A model generated the notes under the pieces. That model searched no databases. It worked only from the letters and a program-made list of their open reading frames with translations, and was not told the DNA's origin. The position numbers and the translations under genes are program-made. From Lachnospiraceae bacterium (lineage in GTDB: Bacteria > Bacillota > Clostridia > Lachnospirales > Lachnospiraceae), in contig CASJPF010000012.1 in the NCBI GenBank assembly GCA_949383255.1, positions 1 through 64,000 on the forward strand: a stretch of DNA of 64,000 nt. Reading direction: 5' to 3'. This document shows, one piece after another, positions 17,948-27,543 of this stretch; positions within the stretch are counted from its first letter, which is position 1, and each line of letters starts with the position of its first letter.

Positions 17948-19059
17948 TAGACCTCGCCCCCTTCTATCCTTTTTTCAGTCAGATAAGATTCTGAGGTAAT
18001 ATATCCATCAGGTCCAGTTTTTATATAATAATCCGGTGCTCGTAGCATATCCTGATTCGGCAGGAAATACTGTTTATCTGCATGTTCTGCCTCGACGCCT
18101 CGCACCAAAGCGTTGGTCGGACACACATCCACACAGCGCATACAACCCTTGCAGTGATAATAATCAAGTCCTCGATTCACCATCATTGTTCTGTCCTTAA
18201 ATTCTCCCTCAGCAAACTGAAACACCATATCTGGACAAGTGGAATCGCACAGACCACAATTGATGCAGCGCTCCTTGATAAAGACTGGAAGATACCCCTG
18301 CCTGGAAGGGGATAAATCCGCTGTCACAGTACTGCCAAACCGCGGGTTTACACCGCCAATTGGCGCTGTCACATATCCCCACTCCTGCCCTTTATTAGAC
18401 ATATTGGAATTATTTTCCTGATTGACTCTGCTCTTAAAAATAGCAATCTCTGCCTTTGATAATTGACGCACCTGCTCATAGCCTTGTTCAAGCCCCTTTA
18501 AGTTGCCCTCAAGTGCCGCCGGATACTTTCTGCCAAGACTATCCCTGCAAATCTGTCTGGCGCGATCCAATTCGATAAATCCCATCACTTTTGCCATTGC
18601 TCCCAACATAACCACATTCATTCTTGATTTTGTCTCCATCGCAATCTGTCTTGCATCAACCACATAACACTCCCTGATTGTATCCGGCAAATTTCCCATC
18701 ATTTTCTCCTGCCCGCGATCCAGCGCAATAATAACTCGCGTCTGCATACCACATCCTGTCCATGTCTTTTTGTCACGCATTAATGCCTGATGAAAAATAA
18801 CAAGCAAGTCTGGATTAACCACTGGCGAATGCACTCGAATTTCGTTTTCCGGAAGGCAAAAACGAATATATCCTTTCACTGGTGTCCCTGTTTTTTCAGA
18901 ACCATAGCTAGAAAATCCTGCACTGTTGAGATTTAAATATTTTACTGCAAGTTCTCCCACCATTTTTCCGCACAAATTTGCACCCAACCCGCCAATACTC
19001 TCCAAGCGGATTTCATAATAGCCCTTCTGCTGAAAGAACTCTTTAATACTGACTGCCAT
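17947..19059 (-). CDS. 2-oxoacid:ferredoxin oxidoreductase, fused gamma-delta subunits
   Basis: Residues 1-190 are the gamma subunit (IRLESIGGLGANLCGKM, SSYGSEKTGTPVKGYIRF). Residues 250-340 are a ferredoxin-type delta domain with two 4Fe-4S motifs, CINCGLCDSTCP and CKGCMRCVDVCP, which pass electrons to soluble ferredoxin. The four usual subunits are therefore packed into two fused polypeptides. It is the first gene of the operon; the TAATG overlap couples it to the alpha-beta gene. Confidence 0.9.
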   Translation of the reverse strand: MAVSIKEFFQQKGYYEIRLESIGGLGANLCGKMVGELAVKYLNLNSAGFSSYGSEKTGTPVKGYIRFCLPENEIRVHSPVVNPDLLVIFHQALMRDKKTWTGCGMQTRVIIALDRGQEKMMGNLPDTIRECYVVDARQIAMETKSRMNVVMLGAMAKVMGFIELDRARQICRDSLGRKYPAALEGNLKGLEQGYEQVRQLSKAEIAIFKSRVNQENNSNMSNKGQEWGYVTAPIGGVNPRFGSTVTADLSPSRQGYLPVFIKERCINCGLCDSTCPDMVFQFAEGEFKDRTMMVNRGLDYYHCKGCMRCVDVCPTNALVRGVEAEHADKQYFLPNQDMLRAPDYYIKTGPDGYITSESYLTEKRIEGGEV

Positions 19060-19120
19060 AGCTGTTCCTCTCCTCTTTCTTGTATTGATTATCTGCTCTA
19101 AAATTTAGTATGGCATTTTT

Positions 19121-19163
19121 GCAAAAAAAATATGCGTGATGGATTACTTTTCACCGTCACGCA
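19121..19163 (-). terminator. Intrinsic terminator of the chromate transporter pair
   Basis: On the minus strand the stem TGCGTGACGG with CCATCACGCA (19154-19163 and 19133-19142, one G-T pair) is followed by a run of eight T. The 5' arm overlaps the stop codon at 19157-19159. Confidence 0.85.
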
Positions 19164-19732
19164 GCTGCTCCCATCAAGGTATATACAATTGTTCCAACTA
19201 CACCACTTCCCAAAATAATTGTGATGGCATTTAGTTTAAACTTTCTAAGTAAAAATAGTGCCACAACAAAAATCATCAACTCAACATATCTAAGATTTCC
19301 AAGTACCACCGCTTCCAGTTCTGCCTGAAACAGCCCCAACATCAAAATGGAGGCACCAGCAGAAGCAATCAGCGCTACAACTGCAGGTCTTAAAGAGCCA
19401 AGTACCACTTGAACACCGCTCACTGTGCGATACTTATAATAAAAATGCGCCAGCGTCAAACAGATAACAAACGATGGAATAATACAGCCTATACTACAGA
19501 GCAGCACACCTGGAATCCCCGCAATACGCATCCCCACAAAGGTCGCAGAATTGATAGAAATGGGTCCTGGGGTCATCTCCGCCACTGTAATCAAATCTGA
19601 AAATTCCTCCATAGTCATCAGATGATGAATGTTCACAATTTGTTCCTGAATCAGTGGAATCGCCGCATATCCTCCACCTACGCTAAACATTCCAACCTGG
19701 ATAAAGGCAAAAAACAATTTTAACAGCAGCAT
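19157..19732 (-). CDS. Chromate transporter family (CHR) half-size subunit, second
   Basis: A 191-residue membrane protein with the CHR signature near its start (FFAFIQVGMFSVGGGYAAIPLIQEQ) and TVAEMTPGPISINSATFVG, with about six helices. Short CHR proteins come as adjacent pairs whose products together replace one full-length ChrA, exporting chromate or a related oxyanion by exchange or proton coupling. It follows its partner with no gap. The stop lies in the terminator stem. Confidence 0.88.
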   Translation of the reverse strand: MLLLKLFFAFIQVGMFSVGGGYAAIPLIQEQIVNIHHLMTMEEFSDLITVAEMTPGPISINSATFVGMRIAGIPGVLLCSIGCIIPSFVICLTLAHFYYKYRTVSGVQVVLGSLRPAVVALIASAGASILMLGLFQAELEAVVLGNLRYVELMIFVVALFLLRKFKLNAITIILGSGVVGTIVYTLMGAAA

Positions 19733-20311
19733 TTATGACACCTTTCCCTTCTTTTTGTTATTGAACGTGACATATAAATCAACAAGACCAATTCCAAGGC
19801 AGACAAAGATAATGAGCATGGCACTGACATCAAATAAATAGGTCGCCACAAATGCCACCACCATCATCACAATATACAAAATTCGCTTTGTTTTTATTAC
19901 ATTTCCAGCCAGATTGATTACGACATCAAAAATAACCGCCGCAACACCTGCGCGCATTACCTGAAGCGCTGTGGCAATATAGGGATTCGTGCGAAACTGA
20001 TCATAAAATAGCGAAATAATTGAGATAATGATTATTGGCGGCAGTATCGTTCCTAAAATCGCTGTCAAAGAACCAATAATGCCAGCCATTCGATATCCAA
20101 TAATAACGGATGCATTCACCGGAAGTGGCCCTGGAGCAGACTGCGTAATTGCAGTCACATCTAGCATTTCGTCCTCCTCAAGCCATTTAAGCTCCTCCAC
20201 ATACCTTTTTTTCATCAGAGAGACAATGACAAATCCACCTCCAAAAGTGCAGGCGCTCAGGACAAACATAGATTTAAACAAAGTCCATAACTTACTGTAG
20301 TCCTTTTCCAT
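19733..20311 (-). CDS. Chromate transporter family (CHR) half-size subunit, first
   Basis: A 192-residue CHR-type membrane protein: FKSMFVLSACTFGGGFVIVSLMKK and ITQSAPGPLPVNASVIIGYR match the conserved motifs. It is homologous to the following gene and most likely forms a heterodimer with it in antiparallel orientation. Real substrates of paired CHR proteins in gut anaerobes are uncertain; chromate is the family label only. The ATG has GGAGGATAT upstream. Confidence 0.88.
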   Translation of the reverse strand: MEKDYSKLWTLFKSMFVLSACTFGGGFVIVSLMKKRYVEELKWLEEDEMLDVTAITQSAPGPLPVNASVIIGYRMAGIIGSLTAILGTILPPIIIISIISLFYDQFRTNPYIATALQVMRAGVAAVIFDVVINLAGNVIKTKRILYIVMMVVAFVATYLFDVSAMLIIFVCLGIGLVDLYVTFNNKKKGKVS

Positions 20312-20395
20312 ATATCCTCCATTTTATTTTCCAATTTTCTTTTTATTATGCGAAATTATCCAAATTATATGTATCCTTTTCAAAAATTCCTATCT

Positions 20396-20620
20396 TTAAT
20401 GATCATTAAATTTCCAACAAATCCTTACAATCCGTTTTATCACTTCATCTGTATTTCCTGCCGGTTTCAACTTGCGGCATTTTACCTCAAAGATACTGCC
20501 ATCTAATATCTCCACCATAAACTTATCTTCTCTGTCAATTGTAGTGATATCCTTGATCCTCATATCCTCTGCCTCATTAAGCAAGTCAAATAGCTTATCC
20601 TTAAAGTAATTTAATTTCAT
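20396..20620 (-). CDS. Small cytoplasmic protein, function unknown
   Basis: A 74-residue charged protein (MKLNYFKDKLFDLLNEAED, KFMVEILDGSIFEVKCRKL) with no known motif. The ATG at 20620 is chosen because AAAAGGAGCT lies just upstream; an earlier in-frame ATG would sit before that site. It lies between the transporter pair and a divergent regulator and may be its own transcript. Confidence 0.55.
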   Translation of the reverse strand: MKLNYFKDKLFDLLNEAEDMRIKDITTIDREDKFMVEILDGSIFEVKCRKLKPAGNTDEVIKRIVRICWKFNDH

Positions 20621-20731
20621 TTTTAGCTCCTTTTCAGAATACAAGTTTGTATAGGTAACAATATACTACTAATAATCGTTTCTTACTACACTATATCAAC
20701 TTTTTCGCCCTAAAACAAGATAAATCGATTT

Positions 20732-20754
20732 ACACATCTCGACACATCTCGACA
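20732..20754. promoter_or_regulatory. Tandem 10-bp direct repeat between divergent genes
   Basis: ACACATCTCG is repeated exactly twice in a row, followed by ACA, in the 270-base gap between the small minus-strand gene and the XRE gene. It may be an operator for the small regulator, but this is only a positional guess. Confidence 0.3.
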
Positions 20755-20892
20755 AAAGTGACCGCTCTGCGTGCGATTTTTAGTTGTTATTCAACAAGAA
20801 ATTTGTTAGAATAAAGGCGAAGAAAGTAATACCAGAAACAGTGCAGACGCAGATTTGCACCGTTTCATAAACCATTATTTAGGAGAACTGTT

Positions 20893-21132
20893 TTGGATAA
20901 GGAATTTGGACATTTGGAAATAAAATTAAATGATTTACTCAAAGAACGGGGATTAAACAAAAATAAGTTATCCCACAAAGCTGAGATGAATTGGAAACAA
21001 ATTGATAATTATTGTACAAATACTGTTACGCGGCTAGATGTATCTGTTCTGTGCAAACTTTGCACCGCCCTAGACTGCGAGATACAAGACTTGCTGGTAT
21101 TTTATCCGCCAGAAGACAGAACAAAAAATTAA
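20893..21132 (+). CDS. XRE/Cro-type helix-turn-helix regulator
   Basis: A 79-residue protein that is almost only a lambda-repressor-like domain: LNDLLKERGLNKNKLSHKAEMNWKQIDNY forms helices 1-3 (split across residues 12-40), and VLCKLCTALDCEIQDLL is the typical last helix. It starts at a TTG with AGGAGA eight bases upstream. Single-domain regulators of this type usually repress nearby genes; the divergent small gene is a candidate target. A bidirectional terminator follows. Confidence 0.85.
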   Translation: MDKEFGHLEIKLNDLLKERGLNKNKLSHKAEMNWKQIDNYCTNTVTRLDVSVLCKLCTALDCEIQDLLVFYPPEDRTKN

Positions 21133-21143
21133 AAACCCACATA

Positions 21144-21186
21144 AAAACAGATGCAAAGTATTGAAATAGCACTTCACATCTGTTTT
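21144..21186. terminator. Bidirectional terminator between XRE gene and permease
   Basis: AAAACAGATG (21144-21153) pairs with CATCTGTTTT (21177-21186), with further pairing inside. A-run and T-run flank the stem, which suits termination of both convergent genes. Confidence 0.75.
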
Positions 21187-21197
21187 CTTGTATGTCA

Positions 21198-23408
21198 TTA
21201 TTGATGGATTGCCTTTCTTGTCTTATGGATAAAACCCCTTACTTTTGTTCGCTGTAAAAAAATATCATAACTCTTAATAATCAGCACAGAACATGCTGCC
21301 TGCTCCATAATTTTATCTGTGCGGAATCCAGTCACCACTTCTTGGATTCCCCAGTCAAGCGAAGCTCCCATAATAATCAGATCATATTTGTCAGAAAATT
21401 CTACCACTCGTTCAATCAAATCACCGCTACAAACCATAATCTCTGCGGGTTGGTCAAATTTGGCCGCTGATTTATCAAGATACGCTTTTGTGCTCTCCAC
21501 ATCCTCCTCATGATCCACCACATTTAAAAGCGTAATATTTGCATTGTAAGCATTCGCAATTCGGTTAACAACCTTTGCTGTCATCTTAGAATACCTTCCA
21601 CCACCATAAGGAAATAAAATATTTTGAAAAGTTTGCTCCTGTCCATGCATACGCAACACGCCAACATCTGCTGGCGCCTCCTGCAACATCCGATAGGTAA
21701 TATTTCCATGCATATATTTTACTAAACCAGAACCATGCCACCCCATAATTACAAGCGGATTTTTTTCTTTCTTGACGACCGACATAATAGCATGGAACGC
21801 ATCTCTGGAATTAATCAGCACAGGGCGCATATACGGTTCCGACTCATACTCTTTTAACTTTTGAACCACACTGTCTTGAACTCCCATTGACTGCATCATA
21901 ACATCATAGTCTGCAATTGTGAGCAAATTATCTGGAAAAACATTGACTTTTATTGGAACTACTGTCGTGGATTCCTCCGCCAATGCAATCTTCCTGCCAA
22001 AATTTAAAAGTCCATCTGCTGTTTTTGGATTGGATACTGGAATAATAATCTCATTCTTTCTATTTTCTTTTTTCTGCTCCTTAATTTCTGGCACATCAAC
22101 AATTGAGATACCCTTGGAAGCATATTTTAGTTTTGGCATAACAAAATAATAATATAAAATGCCAATCCCAATTACAGAAACAGCAATAATCAGCGCTGGA
22201 CGGTCTGAAATCGCCAGATTAAAAATCAAAAATAAATTCATTCCAATGCCAAGCAATGGCGTGATCGGATAGAATGGCACACGGAATTTCTGCTCAAGCT
22301 CTGGCTTTTTCTGTCGAAAAATAATAAGCGCCACATTGACTAAACTGTAGCCTGTCAGCGAAAAAATACTTGTCACTGTTGAAATATGTTCCAAATCTCT
22401 AATCGACACTGCTATAAAGACAATGATGGAAGACACCACAATCGAAAAAACAGGTGTTTTTGTCGTTCTGTTAATTGCCTTAAACAAACTTGGCAGACGC
22501 TGGTCTCTCGCCATTGCAAATGAGGTTCGTGAGGACGCCATCACTGCTGTATTAATCGAGGAAAGCGTCGCCAATATTCCAGCAAAAGCAAACAGGTATC
22601 CCCCCACTACTCCGCCGATTTTTACCGCAGTATCAATCATAGGTGTGCTGGTAACTTCTGGCACAAGCTGCTGCCATGGCAGAATTCCACAGCCAATAAA
22701 GAAAACAGAAGTCTTTATCACTATTACTGCCGCAATAGAAATTAAAATCGCTTTTGGAATTGTCTTTTCCGGTTCAATAACCTCCTCGCTCGCAGTCGTA
22801 ATCAACCCATAACCAATATAGGTCATATACAAAAATCCCATCGCATTAAAAACACCAGGCATTCCCTGTGGCATATAGGGTGTTTGATTCTGCATATCAA
22901 TATGGAAAATCCCAATCACAACATAAAGTGCAAGCAAGGCAACCAACAATGTAGTAATTACATTCTGTAATGCCCCAGAACTTTTTGTACCTTTAATATT
23001 CGTGAACATAACATATATCACAAGCAAATATGCTGCTGCCATCTGCGGAATAAACGGAAAGATATAATTAATAAAATTGCCAAATCCAAGTGCAAACAAT
23101 CCGCAGGACATTGCATAGCCAAGCCAAAATCCCCATCCACAGATAAATCCAACAATATTGTTTCCTGTCGCCTCTTTCACATAGACATAACCGCCGCCTG
23201 CTTTTGGTATGACTGTGACAAGTTCTGCAAAAGACAACCCTGTAAACACCGCTGCAATACCCGCGAGAAAAATAGCGAGCGATGCCCCTGGTCCTGCTGT
23301 TGCATAACTGGTTCCCGCCAGAACAAAAATGGCAGATCCAATCATTGTTCCAATACTGATCATCAATGCGGAATACATTCCAAGTGTTCTGTCCAGTTTT
23401 TGTTTCAT
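21198..23408 (-). CDS. APC-family amino acid permease with two C-terminal Usp domains
   Basis: Residues 1-440 form twelve helices with the APC start MYSALMISIGTMIGSAIFVLAG-type region (about 10-32). The remaining 290 residues contain two universal-stress-protein-like domains, one beginning NEIIIPVSN and the second QNILFPYGGG, the latter ending in IIMGAS and CSVLIIKSYD. Such fusions may gate transport by nucleotide or stress signals; the substrate is probably an amino acid. The ATG at 23408 follows GGGGAGAAGGG. Upstream in-frame codons overlap the NUDIX gene and are rejected. It lies 34 bases after the NUDIX gene. Confidence 0.85.
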   Translation of the reverse strand: MKQKLDRTLGMYSALMISIGTMIGSAIFVLAGTSYATAGPGASLAIFLAGIAAVFTGLSFAELVTVIPKAGGGYVYVKEATGNNIVGFICGWGFWLGYAMSCGLFALGFGNFINYIFPFIPQMAAAYLLVIYVMFTNIKGTKSSGALQNVITTLLVALLALYVVIGIFHIDMQNQTPYMPQGMPGVFNAMGFLYMTYIGYGLITTASEEVIEPEKTIPKAILISIAAVIVIKTSVFFIGCGILPWQQLVPEVTSTPMIDTAVKIGGVVGGYLFAFAGILATLSSINTAVMASSRTSFAMARDQRLPSLFKAINRTTKTPVFSIVVSSIIVFIAVSIRDLEHISTVTSIFSLTGYSLVNVALIIFRQKKPELEQKFRVPFYPITPLLGIGMNLFLIFNLAISDRPALIIAVSVIGIGILYYYFVMPKLKYASKGISIVDVPEIKEQKKENRKNEIIIPVSNPKTADGLLNFGRKIALAEESTTVVPIKVNVFPDNLLTIADYDVMMQSMGVQDSVVQKLKEYESEPYMRPVLINSRDAFHAIMSVVKKEKNPLVIMGWHGSGLVKYMHGNITYRMLQEAPADVGVLRMHGQEQTFQNILFPYGGGRYSKMTAKVVNRIANAYNANITLLNVVDHEEDVESTKAYLDKSAAKFDQPAEIMVCSGDLIERVVEFSDKYDLIIMGASLDWGIQEVVTGFRTDKIMEQAACSVLIIKSYDIFLQRTKVRGFIHKTRKAIHQ

Positions 23409-23442
23409 ATCATATCCCTTCTCCCCATTTATTTTCTTTTCT

Positions 23443-23868
23443 CTAGCAAAATCCTCTGCGCCGCGCCTCCTCAAACAATTTAGGCTGAATGTCTGGATAG
23501 GTCCACGCTGAAGGCATTTGATGTGTAATCACAATTTTCTCAATCTCATTATGCAATTTGGGTTCTAACTGTTTCACCGTTGCAAAATATAGCATTCCAA
23601 AAGTTTCTTCCCCGTCAAAATTATCCTCTGCTATCACAGAATACACACAGACTGGCTGTATATTAAAATCAATCGCCCCTGTCTCCTCGTACAGTTCCCG
23701 CTTTGCTGTATCCAATATCATTTCCTCATGTTCCCTGTGTCCGCCTGGAATTTCCAATGTATCTCTAAACTTATGTTTGCAGAATATGTATTTTCCATCT
23801 TTTACTGCAACAATTACTGCAAATTTTAATAACTTGTCATCTATATCTTCATAAAAATTGACAGTCAT
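23443..23868 (-). CDS. NUDIX hydrolase
   Basis: A 141-residue single-domain NUDIX protein. The Nudix box is complete across residues about 43-66: GGHREHEE, then AKRELYEETGA with the metal-binding RELxEE. It hydrolyses a nucleoside diphosphate linked to another group; the substrate cannot be read from sequence. AAAAGGAGAAATA precedes the ATG at 23868, so the earlier in-frame ATG is rejected. It precedes the permease gene closely and may be co-transcribed. Confidence 0.85.
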   Translation of the reverse strand: MTVNFYEDIDDKLLKFAVIVAVKDGKYIFCKHKFRDTLEIPGGHREHEEMILDTAKRELYEETGAIDFNIQPVCVYSVIAEDNFDGEETFGMLYFATVKQLEPKLHNEIEKIVITHQMPSAWTYPDIQPKLFEEARRRGFC

Positions 23869-24111
23869 TATTTCTCCTTTTCTTTTCATAGTTTTTTGGA
23901 ATCTTATTTCTCAAAAAATTATTACTTCATCTACATTGTTTACTGCTTCTCTATCATATCAAAAAAATCAGTCCCCGTAAACTCCAAAACAAAATTCGTA
24001 CTGCAAAAGTTATCACCCATTACTTTTCACACCCACACCATGCACTTGCTGCAATTCACACCAAATCAATATAAATGAATACGAAATCTAGCGTGGATGT
24101 GTATTATAGCA

Positions 24112-24153
24112 TCAGCCTGTGGCTTTACATAAATCTGCAAAACCACAGGCTGA
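24112..24153 (-). terminator. Terminator-like hairpin after the DUF1963 gene
   Basis: Eleven-base arms TCAGCCTGTGG (24112-24122) and CCACAGGCTGA (24143-24153) lie directly after the stop at 24158. No U-run follows, so it may be a weak terminator or a 3'-stabilising stem. Confidence 0.55.
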
Positions 24154-24157
24154 CCTA

Positions 24158-25027
24158 TCAAGAACAATCCCAATTGTACAATATATTGCTAAAATCCCGT
24201 TTTATTAGCGCTTCCTTATTGATAAATAGATTGGCGACGCCGCAGTCTCCCCACAGCACATAATCCTCTCCATCTTCACCCATATCAGAATCAATCTGAA
24301 GCAAAAGTGTGTCATAGTATTTCCTATCTTCTTTATCTTCTCTCGGATCAAACTGGATAAATCCTGGATATCCAAGCATCTTGTGGCCCAATCCAGACAA
24401 TTCCTCACTCAGATAGCAGCCATCATCTGTATCTTCCCCAAAATATTCATACCAGTTTTCTTCGTCAATCTCCTCGCCTGTCACCGCTTTCACTGCCTGC
24501 ACAAACACTGTTGGAAAATCTTCTATATCAGAACTCATAGAATCTATTCCTGCACGGAATGAAAGCGCTGCCTGACGAAAAATCGGTGTGCCATAGTCAT
24601 CCACTTCCTCTGCCCTCACAATATCCAATGCCTGCACCTGTTCCTCTGTGACATCTTGTCTTACAGTATCATGGAACACCACACGAAAATCTTTCTGCGA
24701 GACTGGATCATCAAAGTCCATACCAAACACATCATCATCCACTGTAATAAAAAACTGTAGCATTCCCTCTTTTGGCAGTTCTGTGTCAAACGCACACAAG
24801 TCTGAAAAATTAATCTGTGCGAGCAGCATCATCCTTTCGCCCTTACTATCTGTTGGATATTCTTTCTCCATATCCCAATAAGGCAGTCCACCAAACTTGC
24901 TATCTGTTAGAGATGGCTGCACTGTATTTGGCTTCCTTTCAATAAAAATAGCCGGAATGCCTGTCATCTCTTTGATTTTCTCTACAATCTTGACCGCTTT
25001 CTCGCTTGGATTATAATCATCTTCCAT
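24158..25027 (-). CDS. DUF1963 (YwqG-like) family protein
   Basis: Matches the family in PSLTDSKFGGLPYWDMEKEYP near residue 40, MLLAQINFSDL, MLQFFITVDDDVFG and the GYPGFIQFDPRE, DTLLLQIDSD and GDCGVANLFINKEAL blocks near the end. The family is cytoplasmic, with no proven biochemical role. The ATG at 25027 is chosen because GGAGG sits nine bases upstream. It lies 19 bases after the GH3 gene, so it is probably the last gene of the sugar-related run GH13-MATE-GH3. Confidence 0.8.
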   Translation of the reverse strand: MEDDYNPSEKAVKIVEKIKEMTGIPAIFIERKPNTVQPSLTDSKFGGLPYWDMEKEYPTDSKGERMMLLAQINFSDLCAFDTELPKEGMLQFFITVDDDVFGMDFDDPVSQKDFRVVFHDTVRQDVTEEQVQALDIVRAEEVDDYGTPIFRQAALSFRAGIDSMSSDIEDFPTVFVQAVKAVTGEEIDEENWYEYFGEDTDDGCYLSEELSGLGHKMLGYPGFIQFDPREDKEDRKYYDTLLLQIDSDMGEDGEDYVLWGDCGVANLFINKEALIKRDFSNILYNWDCS

Positions 25028-25046
25028 TATACTACCTCCAACACAC

Positions 25047-27470
25047 TCAATCAACCTTTAATATCAGTTTCAGCACGCGCCGCACACAGATTTCCATGTC
25101 CGCGCGTGTAAGTACACCTTTGTCTAATGCCTCTTGTAACCGTTCTGGAAAACCTGTCGCCATTTTGATATCATTTCCTGCCTTGACTTCCTTATAGTGC
25201 TCACCGTTTGTCCACCAGTCGGTTGTCACCACACCGTCAAATTCCCACTCACCACGCAAGATATCCTCTAACAATTCTCGATTCTCAGAAGCCCGATAGC
25301 CATTTACAATGTTATAAGAAGACATAATCGCCCATGGCTTTGCTTCTTTTACAATAATCTCAAAGGCTTTTAGATAAATTTCTCTGACAGCGCGCTCAGA
25401 TGCTCGTGAATCGCTGTTTTTGCGATTTGTTTCTTTATTGTTGAGGGCAAAATGTTTCACTGTCGCACCGACATGATTGCTCTGAATGCCACGAACCATT
25501 GCCGCTGCAAGCTTTCCTGTAAGAAATGGGTCTTCCGAATAATACTCAAAATTCCGACCACAAAGCGGACTGCGATGGATATTGACAGCAGGGGTAAGCC
25601 ACATTGCAATATTGTTCTCTTTAACCTCTGCACCGCCAGCTTCTCCGACTTGTTCTACCAACTCCTCATTCCAAGAACATGCAAGCTGTGTCGCACAGGG
25701 CCATGCCGTCGTATACACACTGCACTCTGGCGCAATGCGCAAACCAGCCGGACCATCCGCAGTCATAATATTCGGAATCCCATAATCAGGCAGATTTCCC
25801 CAGCCAAATGTATTTGCAACGCCTGTGTTTGGTTGTCCACCCAGCAAATGTGCAAGCTGCTCATCAGACAGTTGTGCTATAAATTCATCCAGAGTAATTG
25901 TCCCCTCTGCCACTTCTTTTAAGAAGTGATGTTGCTGTGCAGCAGTATTTGTCCACAGATGATAACGTTTTCCAGCACGCGCCGCAGGCGAAAATCCATC
26001 TGTCTCCTCAACTGTAAGTGGGGTCAGTGCGTTTGCATCCGTCTCGACAGGTTCCAAAAGCGGCAACTCTTCATAACTTCCATTGGCAAGCATCCGCTTT
26101 TTCAGACTTGCAGGCGCACATTTTCTGGACAACTGTTGCGTGATAATATCTTCTTGCACTTCATACTGATACGCCAGTTCCACAACATCACGCACAGATA
26201 CGCCAACAAAGAATCGGTACATCCCTTTTTCCAGAACATACGCAGATGCCTTGATTTTTCCAAGGTCATCATAGGAGGCCATATCATTCACATTCCATGA
26301 CAACACAATGCTCTGACTCTCCCCAGTCTGCAAAAGTCTAGTCTTTTGAAATGCCGCAAGCTGTTTTGTCGGTTTTCCAAGCAGTCCCTGTGGTGCGCCG
26401 AAATACGCCTGCACAACTTCTTTTCCTGCTCTTTTTCCAACGTTTGTGACAACAACTGGCACATAAATCTTACCGCTTTCTTCATACGCTGCCCCTGCTG
26501 TCAGTGTAAAATCCGTGTAGGATAACCCAAAACCAAATGGATAATTCACTTTTTTGTCCGCATCAGGAATGGTTTCAAAATAGCGATATCCCACATAAAT
26601 ATCCTCTGTGTAATCCACAAAACGCTCCGACGCATGGAAATTGTCTGTGGATGGGTAGTCCTCTAACGTGCGCGCAAAGGTATCCACCAATTTTCCACTT
26701 GGATTGCCTTCACCCACCAAAAGCTCTGCGGTGGCAAGTCCTCCTTCAATACCGCCTTGCCATGCCATCAACACCGACTGAATTTTTGCATTGTCATGAA
26801 ACCAGCAAGAATCCACCATACCGCCAACATTCATAACAACAATCACTTTTGGAAAATTTGCAGTCACCGTGTCAACCATTGCCCGCTCCGCGTGCGTTAG
26901 ACAAAAATCCCCATCCTCAAAAATTTCTGCGGATTGTTTTGCCATTGCATCCTCAGTAATACAAAGATTTTTGTTTTCGGTATCCACAATGCTCTTTCTA
27001 TCCCAACCCTCACCGGAAAAGCGACAAATAGTAATAACCGCCGTGTCTGTGTATGCACTCGCCTTCTTTAATAATTCCATTGGAACTTCGGGCTCAATCG
27101 TCATACCTGGCACACGTCCCTGTTGGTATTGCCTTTTTACATCATCCCGATAATATGCAGCCAACTCCTCAAAAATATTTATCTTGTCTTTTAAAAGGGA
27201 TAGCCCCTCATATAAATTCCTTGCATAGGAAACGGTCACTTCTCCACTTCCTCCGCCTCCGCGCACATAGTCAAAACTTGCCTTGCCAAATAAAGCAACC
27301 TTGCTGCCCTTTGCAAGCGGCAGTAAATCCCCATCATTTTTTAAAAGCACTATGCCCTCTTTTGCTGCTTCCTTTGAGAGTGCAATATGCTTACTACTTG
27401 CTGTCACTTTCTCACCATTCTCCCCCAATGGAAGATTTGGCTGATACATCACTCGTGTCCATTTCTGCAT
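25047..27470 (-). CDS. Domain-swapped GH3 beta-glucosidase
   Basis: Hydrolyses terminal beta-linked sugars, probably inside the cell since no signal peptide is seen. The usual domain order is reversed: the GH3 C-terminal sandwich (AAKEGIVLLKNDGDLLPL, residues 35-50; GGGGSGEV) and a fibronectin-III-like part (YPFGFGLSYTDF) come first. The TIM barrel follows at about 520-807 with TADGPAGLR, LTPAVNIHRSPLCGRNFEYY, GATVKHFALNN and VVTTDWW, whose Asp is the expected nucleophile. This arrangement is known from rumen Butyrivibrio and Ruminococcus enzymes. It may process cello- or manno-oligosaccharides imported by the ABC systems downstream in the window. Confidence 0.9.
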   Translation of the reverse strand: MQKWTRVMYQPNLPLGENGEKVTASSKHIALSKEAAKEGIVLLKNDGDLLPLAKGSKVALFGKASFDYVRGGGGSGEVTVSYARNLYEGLSLLKDKINIFEELAAYYRDDVKRQYQQGRVPGMTIEPEVPMELLKKASAYTDTAVITICRFSGEGWDRKSIVDTENKNLCITEDAMAKQSAEIFEDGDFCLTHAERAMVDTVTANFPKVIVVMNVGGMVDSCWFHDNAKIQSVLMAWQGGIEGGLATAELLVGEGNPSGKLVDTFARTLEDYPSTDNFHASERFVDYTEDIYVGYRYFETIPDADKKVNYPFGFGLSYTDFTLTAGAAYEESGKIYVPVVVTNVGKRAGKEVVQAYFGAPQGLLGKPTKQLAAFQKTRLLQTGESQSIVLSWNVNDMASYDDLGKIKASAYVLEKGMYRFFVGVSVRDVVELAYQYEVQEDIITQQLSRKCAPASLKKRMLANGSYEELPLLEPVETDANALTPLTVEETDGFSPAARAGKRYHLWTNTAAQQHHFLKEVAEGTITLDEFIAQLSDEQLAHLLGGQPNTGVANTFGWGNLPDYGIPNIMTADGPAGLRIAPECSVYTTAWPCATQLACSWNEELVEQVGEAGGAEVKENNIAMWLTPAVNIHRSPLCGRNFEYYSEDPFLTGKLAAAMVRGIQSNHVGATVKHFALNNKETNRKNSDSRASERAVREIYLKAFEIIVKEAKPWAIMSSYNIVNGYRASENRELLEDILRGEWEFDGVVTTDWWTNGEHYKEVKAGNDIKMATGFPERLQEALDKGVLTRADMEICVRRVLKLILKVD

Positions 27471-27543
27471 TTTCGTTTCCTCCTTATTCTTTCCTTATTA
27501 TAATAACAGATTTAGCAACTATTTCCAACTAATATTTGCTTTT

